From NCBI GenBank assembly GCA_964351395.1, contig CAYGOF010000004.1:248001-312000 (forward strand): a stretch of 64,000 nt of DNA. The letters run 5' to 3'. Under the pieces are notes generated by a model. The model worked only from the letters and a program-made list of their open reading frames with translations, made no database searches and had not been told where the DNA came from. This document shows positions 26,641 to 33,773 of the stretch, in pieces. The stretch's first letter is position 1, and each line of letters starts with the position of its first letter. Made by a program: the position numbers and the translations under genes. The DNA comes from Imperialibacter sp964351395 (GTDB taxonomy: Bacteria > Bacteroidota > Bacteroidia > Cytophagales > Cyclobacteriaceae).

Positions 26641-27795
26641 TTAACTCTTCTTCGATCCTCCATACATGTCGTAAGCCACCAGACGAGAATCGATTTTTGC
26701 ATTGAAAAATGGCCATTTTGCTGATGAGCGTAGGCCGACCTTTTTGATGAGGTTGAGATTTCCTGTAAATATGAAAGCTCGCTTGCCCTGACAACGCTGT
26801 TTGAAAAAATCTCCAATTCCTTTGTATACAGACTCGAGCTCCGATTCTTCACCCATCCGCTCTCCATATTCGGGGTTCATGATAATAATGCCTTCGCCTT
26901 CTGTAAGCGTGGTGTTTTCGTATGGACAAAGCTCCCACTTAATCATAGATGCTACGCCGGCTTCTGCTGCATTGGCTCGTGATGCCTGCAAAGCTTTCAT
27001 GTCCCTGTCACTTCCAATAATCGTTACATTGATTTTGGTGTTTACTTTGGATTTGGCATTGCCCAACATACTTTTCCATGCATCATTGTTGAAGCCAATC
27101 AGGTGTTTAAAACCAAAGTTGAGCCTGTTAAGGCCCGGAGCAATATTGGCTGCTTTTAGTGCAGCTTCGATGGCAATGGTGCCGCTGCCACACATAGGGT
27201 TGATCAAGGGCATGGAGGGATTCCACTCCGACGCTTGAACGATTGCTGCAGCCAATGGTTCTGATACGGGAGCCTTAAATGGCATTTTTCGATAGGTGTG
27301 CTTGGAAATGGTTTCACCTGAGGTGTCAATATAAACGGTACAGTTCTCTCTATTCCAGAAAAAATAAACTACTGCTTCGTTGAAGTCGTTTCCTGAGTCG
27401 GGCCTCCGACCAGTTTTCGATTTGATGCGGTCAACAATGGCGTCCTTGGCTTTTAGGTTAGGATACCTGGTGTCGTTGATCGACTCATGCTTAGCAAAAG
27501 AATGGATACTGAAATAGCCATCATTGGGTATAATAGCTTCCCAGGGCATCTCAAAAATGTTTTTATACAGGCCTTCCGCATCGTTCAACTCAAAACTTCC
27601 CATTTCCCAAAGGATACGGTTACCGGTGCGCAGGTGCAGATTGAGGTACATGCAATCATGCAAGGTGCCTTCCGTCGTCACATGCATATTGGCTTCGTCT
27701 GCCACTGTAAAGCCCAAACTTCTAAGTTCATTGGCTGCGAAAGGGGGAAGCCCCGGATGGCACTGGACTGTAATTTTTCTTTTGGTATTCCACAT
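26641..27795 (-). CDS. THUMP-domain class I SAM-dependent RNA methyltransferase (RlmL N-half type)
   Basis: A 384-residue protein. The N-terminal ferredoxin-like/THUMP region (CHPGLPPFAANELRSLGF, then GTLHDCMYLNLHLRTGNRI) binds RNA. The Rossmann methyltransferase domain has NPMCGSGTIAIEAA near residue 197 (SAM motif I) and the catalytic motif IV as NPEYGERMGE near residue 306. Homologues are RlmL/YcbY-type enzymes that make m2G in 23S rRNA. Motif IV is normally (N/D)PP(Y/F), so Pro-to-Glu here is a variant. The promoter box TATCTTTG lies only 7 bp before the start codon. Confidence 0.88.
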   Translation of the reverse strand: MWNTKRKITVQCHPGLPPFAANELRSLGFTVADEANMHVTTEGTLHDCMYLNLHLRTGNRILWEMGSFELNDAEGLYKNIFEMPWEAIIPNDGYFSIHSFAKHESINDTRYPNLKAKDAIVDRIKSKTGRRPDSGNDFNEAVVYFFWNRENCTVYIDTSGETISKHTYRKMPFKAPVSEPLAAAIVQASEWNPSMPLINPMCGSGTIAIEAALKAANIAPGLNRLNFGFKHLIGFNNDAWKSMLGNAKSKVNTKINVTIIGSDRDMKALQASRANAAEAGVASMIKWELCPYENTTLTEGEGIIIMNPEYGERMGEESELESVYKGIGDFFKQRCQGKRAFIFTGNLNLIKKVGLRSSAKWPFFNAKIDSRLVAYDMYGGSKKS

Positions 27796-27802
27796 AAGTG
27801 CG

Positions 27803-27810
27803 CAAAGATA
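27803..27810 (-). promoter_or_regulatory. -7 promoter box TATCTTTG of the methyltransferase gene
   Basis: TATCTTTG followed by CG matches the Bacteroidota -7 consensus TAnnTTTG. The start codon at 27793-27795 is only seven bases downstream, so the mRNA would begin at or next to the ATG. Confidence 0.6.
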
Positions 27811-27825
27811 GTTATTAAAGTCGGA

Positions 27826-27965
27826 GAGTGGGAGAGAGGAAAGTTAATAGTAGGGGATGACAGAAGAGACAAGCCGGGAGACCGAAGACCGGAGGATGAC
27901 GCAGGCGTCGGAACGGCAGTGCGGCATCCTGCGTTGGAGCCATCAGACGCCAGGGAAATTCAGAT
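27826..27965. repeat. GC- and purine-rich structured intergenic element
   Basis: Unlike the AT-rich spacers elsewhere, this stretch is GC-rich. It contains near-tandem GACCGAAGACCGGAG units and GGATGACGC (27894-27902), which pairs with GCGGCATCC (27921-27929) with one mismatch; GGCGTC/GACGCC offers an overlapping pair. It looks like a dispersed intergenic repeat, but I see no second copy in this window. Confidence 0.35.
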
Positions 27966-28088
27966 AAACAGATGATATAATTTATTGTGTCGTTTAACTG
28001 AAGCTTGAGTACAGGCAAAAGCGGGTTTTTCAAAAAAAAACCGTGACAGTTTTGGTGGAGGCTTTAGCCATTTTCCATAAGGATAACC

Positions 28089-28096
28089 TATCTTTG
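28089..28096 (+). promoter_or_regulatory. -7 promoter box TATCTTTG of the DUF4494 gene
   Basis: TATCTTTG followed by AA lies 25 bp before the ATG at 28122. A TTTAG sequence about 22 bp upstream may be the -33 element. Confidence 0.6.
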
Positions 28097-28121
28097 AAGC
28101 CCAATAAAAAAAGGAAAGTCT

Positions 28122-28622
28122 ATGCGTATTTGGTTTGTTTGCAAAGCGAAGTATCAAAAGGAAGACGACGAAGGTCACTTAAAGAACCTAACGGAAACTT
28201 ACCTGCTTGATGCAGTGAGTTATACTGAGGCGGAGGCCATCATGTACGAGAAGCTGAGCGAAAGAGTAAGAGGGGAATTTGTGATCACCAGCCTGACCAA
28301 AAGCCGCATCACAGATGTGTTTTTGTACGAGGATGCCGATTTCTGGCACAAGTGTAAGATTACCTATTTCGTGACCGATGCTGACAGTGGTAAGGAAAAG
28401 AAAGTAACTAACTTAATGATTGTTACTGCGCACGACGTGAAAGATGCTTACGACCGAATTCATCAGAGTCTTAATAATATGCTGGTATCGTTCAGGGTGC
28501 CTGAGGTAGTCGAAACCTCTATTGTTGAGGTATTTGCCTATGGTCAGGACAAAGATGAAGAAGATGAGGTAATACCCGCCGGGTTTAAGCCCGTGGCCGA
28601 AGTAGAGGAGAACGATAATTAG
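28122..28622 (+). CDS. DUF4494 domain-containing protein
   Basis: A 166-residue soluble protein beginning MRIWFVCKAKYQKEDDEG. The order 'W-F-V-C-K-x-K-Y', then TETYLLDAVSYTEAEAIMYE and FVITSLTKSRITDVFLYED, is the DUF4494 fold, restricted largely to Bacteroidota. The role is unknown. Repeated beta-alpha units ending in VVETSIVEVFAY suggest two related halves of about 70 residues. It is monocistronic, with its own promoter box and a terminator directly after it. Confidence 0.85.
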   Translation: MRIWFVCKAKYQKEDDEGHLKNLTETYLLDAVSYTEAEAIMYEKLSERVRGEFVITSLTKSRITDVFLYEDADFWHKCKITYFVTDADSGKEKKVTNLMIVTAHDVKDAYDRIHQSLNNMLVSFRVPEVVETSIVEVFAYGQDKDEEDEVIPAGFKPVAEVEENDN

Positions 28623-28631
28623 TAATAAAAA

Positions 28632-28653
28632 AAAAGGGGCTGATGCCCCTTTT
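28632..28653. terminator. Bidirectional intrinsic terminator
   Basis: AAAAGGGGC and GCCCCTTTT form a 9-bp stem with a 4-base loop and A/T tracts on both sides, between the convergent DUF4494 and sdhB genes. Confidence 0.85.
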
Positions 28654-28675
28654 ACTTTTTATACCAGTCTAGTCT

Positions 28676-29425
28676 TTAAACGTTCTCTGAAGTCAATTTT
28701 GCGCCAATGAAATCTCTGTTCATTTTGGCTATGTTAGCCAATGGAATTTCTTTAGGACATTCAGCTGCACAAGCACCAGTATTGGTACAAGCACCAAATC
28801 CCTCTGCATCCATTTGGGCGACCATATTTTCAACCCTTGTTTTCTGCTCTACTTTACCTTGGGGTAATGATCCCAGGTGAGCTACCTTGGCAGATACAAA
28901 CAGCATCGCCGACGCATTCTTACAAGCAGCCACGCAGGCACCACAGCCAATACAAGTAGCTGAATCCATGGCTTCGTCAGCTATTTTTCGAGGAATTGGA
29001 ATCTCATTAGCGTCAGGTACACCACCGGTATTTACGGACACGTAACCACCAGCTTGTATAATTCTGTCAAACGCCCCACGGTCGGTGACCAGGTCCTTGA
29101 TGACAGGAAATGCTTTGGCTCTCCATGGCTCGATCCATACAGTTTGGCCACTTTTGAAGCTTCTCATGTGCAACTGACAAGTAGTCGTCTGCTTGGGCCC
29201 GTGTGGCTTACCATTGATGTATAAGCTACACATACCGCATATTCCTTCCCTGCAGTCGTGGTCGAAGTGTACAGGCTCTTCACCTTTCTCTTCCAGTCCT
29301 ATATTCAAAACGTCTAGCATCTCCAGGAACGAAGATTCCGCTGAGATATCCTTCACATCATAAGTGACGAATTTGCCTTCTGTTTTGCTATTTTTCTGTC
29401 TCCAGATTTTTAATGTTAAGTCCAT
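28676..29425 (-). CDS. sdhB: Succinate dehydrogenase/fumarate reductase iron-sulfur subunit
   Basis: A 249-residue electron-transfer subunit. The [2Fe-2S] ligands are in CREGICGMC near residue 60 with a distal Cys in TTTCQL. A CIGCGACVAACK block (about 148-158) and CTNTGACAAECPKE (about 204-217) hold the [4Fe-4S] and [3Fe-4S] clusters. It passes electrons from the flavoprotein to the membrane heme subunit and menaquinone. It is the third gene of sdhCAB, 38 bp after sdhA. The spacing and order are those of the type B (epsilon-proteobacterial/Bacteroidota) enzyme. Confidence 0.97.
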   Translation of the reverse strand: MDLTLKIWRQKNSKTEGKFVTYDVKDISAESSFLEMLDVLNIGLEEKGEEPVHFDHDCREGICGMCSLYINGKPHGPKQTTTCQLHMRSFKSGQTVWIEPWRAKAFPVIKDLVTDRGAFDRIIQAGGYVSVNTGGVPDANEIPIPRKIADEAMDSATCIGCGACVAACKNASAMLFVSAKVAHLGSLPQGKVEQKTRVENMVAQMDAEGFGACTNTGACAAECPKEIPLANIAKMNRDFIGAKLTSENV

Positions 29426-29463
29426 GGTTAACCTGTTAAGAGTTAATCGTTAAAAGTTATTGG

Positions 29464-31395
29464 TTATTTGTAGCTGCGTTGCGTCAACTTCACGTTTTCG
29501 AAAACCAGGTCTTCTTTGTGTAAAGTTGCCTTTCCAGGTCCATTGTATTCCCAGGCTGCTACATAGGAGAAGTTTTCGTCGTCCCTCTTGGCTTCACCTT
29601 CTTCAGTTTGATATTCCTCTCTGAAATGCCCACCACAAGATTCGTTACGGTTCAAAGCGTCGTCAATCATTAACTCGCCTAGTTCCAGGAAGTCAGCCAC
29701 TCTATTGGCCTTTTCCAACGACATGTTCAACTCGTCGCTAGTGCCTACTACTTTCACGTCTTTCCAAAACTCATCTCTCAGTTCCTGAACCATTTTCTTG
29801 GCTTTCTTCAAGCCTTCAGCGGTTCTTGACATACCACAGTAGTCCCACATAATGTGCCCAAGCTCTTTATGAAACTGGTCTACAGGTTTTTTGCCATTGA
29901 TGGATAGCAACTTCTCTATTTGACTCTTTACACCAGCTTCTGCTTCTTTAAAGGCAGGGTGGTCTGTGCTTACTTTTCCTGAAGGGTTTTGAGCCAGGTA
30001 ATCACCCAGGGTGTAAGGAATTACAAAATAACCATCAGCCAATCCTTGCATCAATGCCGAAGCACCAAGTCTGTTGGCGCCGTGATCTGAGAAGTTGGCC
30101 TCGCCCAGTGCGTATAAGCCAGGTACGTTGGTTTGTAGGTTGTAATCCACCCAAAGACCACCCATCGTGTAGTGAACGGCTGGGTAGATCATCATAGGTG
30201 ATTTGTAGGGGTTATCGCCTACAATCTGGGCGTACATATCGAAAAGGTTACCATACTTGGCCCTTATTGTGTCTTCACCATCACGTTTGATGGCATCTTC
30301 AAAATCGAGGTAAACAGCAAGGCCGGTTGACCCCACACCCTTGCCGTTATCACAAACGTCTTTGGCATTTCTGGATGCCACGTCGCGAGGTACCAGGTTG
30401 CCAAATGATGGATATTTTCTTTCTAAGAAATAATCACGATCTGCTTCTGCAATATCACCAGGTTTAATTTCGCCTTTTCTTACCTTCTCAGCAGTGGCTT
30501 TGTCTTTAGGTACCCAAACCCGGCCATCATTTCTCAGTGATTCTGACATTAAAGTCAGTTTCGACTGGAAGTCTCCGTGAACAGGGATACAAGTGGGGTG
30601 TATCTGAGTAAAGCAAGGGTTTGCAAATAAAGCACCTTTTCGGTGAGCTCTCCATGCCGCTGTAACGTTCGATCCCATCGCATTGGTCGAAAGGAAGAAA
30701 ACGTTGCCGTATCCACCAGTACAAAGCAATACAGCATCTGCACTGTGCGACTCTATTTCACCAGTAATCAGGTTCCTCGCTACGATGCCTCTCGCTTTGC
30801 CATCTACTGTCACGAGGTCCAGCATTTCTGTGCGAGGGTACATTTTTACTTTACCATTGGCCACCTGGCGACTTAGCGCGCTATATGCTCCCAAAAGCAA
30901 CTGCTGGCCAGTTTGTCCTTTCGCATAGAATGTACGTGAAACCTGTGCGCCACCAAAAGAGCGGTTTGAAAGTAGCCCCCCATAATCCCTCGCAAATGGA
31001 ACACCTTGTGCAACGCATTGGTCGATGATATTGACACTTACTTCAGCCAGTCGATGTACATTGGCTTCACGACTTCTATAGTCGCCACCTTTTATGGTGT
31101 CGTAGAAAAGTCTGAATACGCTGTCACCATCATTTTGATAATTTTTCGCGGCGTTGATACCTCCCTGAGCAGCGATACTGTGTGCTCTTCGAGGGCTGTC
31201 CTGAAAACAGAATGACTTGACATTGTAGCCCAGCTCAGCAAGAGAGGCCGCAGCCGAAGCACCAGCTAAGCCAGTACCCACCACAATCACGTCGTATTTA
31301 CGTTTGTTGGCCGGGTTAACCAGTTTAACATTGAATTTATGTTTGGTCCATTTTTCAGCCAGTGGGCCTGCAGGTATTTTGGAATCTAGCTTCAT
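29464..31395 (-). CDS. sdhA: Succinate dehydrogenase/fumarate reductase flavoprotein subunit
   Basis: A 643-residue FAD enzyme. The Rossmann dinucleotide loop VVGTGLAGASAAASLAELG is near residue 38, the covalent-FAD region HSIAAQGGINAAKN near 70, RSFGGAQVSRTFYAKGQTG near 145, and the capping-domain active-site block HPTCIPVHGD near 265. The C-terminal helical domain ends with the Arg/Tyr-rich tail typical of SdhA. It oxidises succinate to fumarate in the TCA cycle. It lies 13 bp after sdhC and before sdhB, all on the minus strand. Confidence 0.97.
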   Translation of the reverse strand: MKLDSKIPAGPLAEKWTKHKFNVKLVNPANKRKYDVIVVGTGLAGASAAASLAELGYNVKSFCFQDSPRRAHSIAAQGGINAAKNYQNDGDSVFRLFYDTIKGGDYRSREANVHRLAEVSVNIIDQCVAQGVPFARDYGGLLSNRSFGGAQVSRTFYAKGQTGQQLLLGAYSALSRQVANGKVKMYPRTEMLDLVTVDGKARGIVARNLITGEIESHSADAVLLCTGGYGNVFFLSTNAMGSNVTAAWRAHRKGALFANPCFTQIHPTCIPVHGDFQSKLTLMSESLRNDGRVWVPKDKATAEKVRKGEIKPGDIAEADRDYFLERKYPSFGNLVPRDVASRNAKDVCDNGKGVGSTGLAVYLDFEDAIKRDGEDTIRAKYGNLFDMYAQIVGDNPYKSPMMIYPAVHYTMGGLWVDYNLQTNVPGLYALGEANFSDHGANRLGASALMQGLADGYFVIPYTLGDYLAQNPSGKVSTDHPAFKEAEAGVKSQIEKLLSINGKKPVDQFHKELGHIMWDYCGMSRTAEGLKKAKKMVQELRDEFWKDVKVVGTSDELNMSLEKANRVADFLELGELMIDDALNRNESCGGHFREEYQTEEGEAKRDDENFSYVAAWEYNGPGKATLHKEDLVFENVKLTQRSYK

Positions 31396-31408
31396 ATATC
31401 TATGATGA

Positions 31409-32095
31409 TTATCCTAAACTCTTGATATAAATGACAATTGGAATGAGTGCAAACAAAGCCGGAACGATGATGGCAAAGCCTTTGCCGATCACATTGATGG
31501 CCGGGGTATACTTCACATGGTTGAGGCCAAGTGTTTGAAACGCACTGGCAAAACCGTGAGAAAGGTGAAAGCCTACAATGATCATACTCACTACATAAAC
31601 CAGCACAATCATAATATTACTATAAGCCGCCTCTATGGTTAGAAATACATTGGGAATACTTTCCCCATCGTAAGTGACCATTGGAATGCTGCCATTCTTA
31701 AATTCCCACCAAAAACCTCTCAAATGAACAACTATGAAAACCAACACCAGTGTGCCAAGAATCCCCATGTTTCTGGAGGTCCATGGGCTGTTCGTGCTAG
31801 CCGCAGAATAGCCATATTGAACAGGGCGTGCCGCCTTGTTAGTTCTTGAAAGCCAAATGGAATAGATGACATGGAGAATAATAAAGGCGAAGTTGAATTT
31901 GGACACAAGCTGAATCAACGGATTGTGCGCCATAGTATGAGCATAGATATTAAATGCCTGTCCCTCATCGTTTAAGATTATCTGGAGATTGCCAGCGAGG
32001 TGGACTACCAGGAACAGAATAAGGAAAAGCCCGGTGAGCGCCATAAGGAGCTTTCGAAAAATGCTGCTTTTAAGTGAATCAGTTAACCAACTCAT
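31409..32095 (-). CDS. sdhC: Succinate dehydrogenase cytochrome b subunit (type B, single subunit)
   Basis: A 228-residue membrane protein with five predicted helices. It begins MSWLTDSLKSSIFRKLLMALTG and includes the His-bearing helices LVVHLAGNLQ, FAFIILHVIYSIWL and IIVGFHLSHGF, which should bind two b hemes. A single fused cytochrome subunit without SdhD is the type B arrangement, as in Wolinella and most Bacteroidota, and reacts with menaquinone. First gene of sdhCAB. Confidence 0.95.
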   Translation of the reverse strand: MSWLTDSLKSSIFRKLLMALTGLFLILFLVVHLAGNLQIILNDEGQAFNIYAHTMAHNPLIQLVSKFNFAFIILHVIYSIWLSRTNKAARPVQYGYSAASTNSPWTSRNMGILGTLVLVFIVVHLRGFWWEFKNGSIPMVTYDGESIPNVFLTIEAAYSNIMIVLVYVVSMIIVGFHLSHGFASAFQTLGLNHVKYTPAINVIGKGFAIIVPALFALIPIVIYIKSLG

Positions 32096-32296
32096 AGGAT
32101 TTGTGTATTACGCAAACGTTTTAAATAGAACCAGCCAAAGGTAATCCCCGGATGCCACTTTAACAATCCGCCTGTCCTATTTTGAACGCTTCTAAACATA
32201 TCATTGGGGGAATCTTATCCTCCGTTGTTTATTGTTTAAATCGTTGATGGGTCAACAGGCTGTAAAATGGTATTGTTTATAAATTTCTGATATTTT

Positions 32297-33700
32297 ATGA
32301 GGTATGTCATTTGTTCAATATTCTTTTTTGCGGGCTGTATAGATGTTGTGCAGGCTACCCATGTGCGGGGAGGATATATTAGAGTGATGGCCAGCAACGG
32401 TTCCCTCAATTATAAGATCGAGTTCATTGGCTTTACAGACACAGGCTCCACAGTGAAGTTTGGTGGGGGGGATCTTGACTTTGGAGATGGCACAATTATT
32501 AACCTTGAAAAGGAGGCTATTGCTGTAGAATCAATAATGGTTGATAATGCGACCAAAGGAATAAGGTTTGTCGTTCAGCATACTTACCAGGCGCCCGGGA
32601 ATTATACCATCGGATTCAGAGAGTTTTATCGCAATGCAGGAATACTAAATATGGAAGCCTCCGTCGAGACTCCCTTTTTTGCATCAGCCAATATAGTCGT
32701 TGATCCACTATTAGGTAGTAATTCCATGCCTCAACTGGCAGGCTTTCCTGGAATTTACAAAAAGGCTGGAACAAGATCTTTCACTTCTCTGGCCTTTGTT
32801 GATGAAGAAGGAGACAGTCTTGTCTACAGTTTGGCAGTCCCGCAAAGTAACCTGAGCGAAAATGTGTTGGACTATAGATGGCCCAACGATGATCGCTTTT
32901 ATTCAGGCGAAAACAGGGCTGAAAAGCCAGCTTTTAGATTGGATAGACTCAGCGGTCAACTTATATGGGATGCACCGACCATGGAAGGAGAATTTTCAGC
33001 TGCCTACCGGGTCATCGAATACAGGAAGGTTGACGGCACAGTATACAAGCTTAGCGAGACAACCGTTGACTTGCAGCTTTTAAACAAAGAAAGCGAGTTA
33101 TCAGCTCCATCTATCGAATTTGACTACGTAATAGCAGAACCGGGAAGGATTGACTTTACGGCCACTTATGCTGATGATTCTGATTTAATACCTTGGACAC
33201 TTATTTATAACCACGGGACAGTGACACTGGGAAATACTTCTTTTTCTGAGCGTCATCTGAGTGATACGATACAAAATCGCGGTACTTTGACTGGTTTCTT
33301 TAACCTGGGGCCTGACCTTGAATCGCCGTTAATTGTGATATTAACTGCAAAAAGCCTTACGCCTGGCAATCCTTTCACAGTCACCAGGTCGTTTGCTATC
33401 GACCCCTCGGGCAAAGAATTTGTGATTAATTCTGTCAGCAAGCCTGACCAACCCGGGCAAGTCGATGTTTATCCTAACCCGGTCAGCGAATGGTTGACGA
33501 TGAAGTTGATAGGAATTGATCGCGCCAACGATGCCGACATAGAGCTTATTAACGCTGCAGGGCAAAGTATTTTAAAAACGACTCTATCGGTTAATAGTAA
33601 TTTGGCTACCTTGAACGTTAACGGTATACCTGGAGGAATTTATATGCTACACACGCATTTGAATGGAGGAATTTATTATTCACGATTGATCAAAGAGTAA
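32297..33700 (+). CDS. Secreted surface protein with T9SS type A sorting tail
   Basis: A 467-residue protein with a signal peptide (about 20 residues, before THVRGGYIRV). The N-terminal 230 residues include GFTDTGSTVKFGGGDLDFGDG and a YQAPGNYTIGFREFYRNAG block that are closely matched in the next gene. The C-terminus (DVYPNPVSEWLTMKL ... GGIYMLHTH) is a type IX secretion type A domain. It is therefore exported across the outer membrane and attached or released at the surface. The function of the shared region is unknown; a central part resembles cadherin/PKD-like beta sandwiches. It is a tandem paralogue of the following gene, 73 bp away. Confidence 0.85.
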   Translation: MRYVICSIFFFAGCIDVVQATHVRGGYIRVMASNGSLNYKIEFIGFTDTGSTVKFGGGDLDFGDGTIINLEKEAIAVESIMVDNATKGIRFVVQHTYQAPGNYTIGFREFYRNAGILNMEASVETPFFASANIVVDPLLGSNSMPQLAGFPGIYKKAGTRSFTSLAFVDEEGDSLVYSLAVPQSNLSENVLDYRWPNDDRFYSGENRAEKPAFRLDRLSGQLIWDAPTMEGEFSAAYRVIEYRKVDGTVYKLSETTVDLQLLNKESELSAPSIEFDYVIAEPGRIDFTATYADDSDLIPWTLIYNHGTVTLGNTSFSERHLSDTIQNRGTLTGFFNLGPDLESPLIVILTAKSLTPGNPFTVTRSFAIDPSGKEFVINSVSKPDQPGQVDVYPNPVSEWLTMKLIGIDRANDADIELINAAGQSILKTTLSVNSNLATLNVNGIPGGIYMLHTHLNGGIYYSRLIKE

Positions 33701-33773
33701 TTCATAAAATACTTGCAACCGTTTAAGTGAAACAAGTGTTTACTTTGTTAATCGAATACATTGACAGCAGCCT

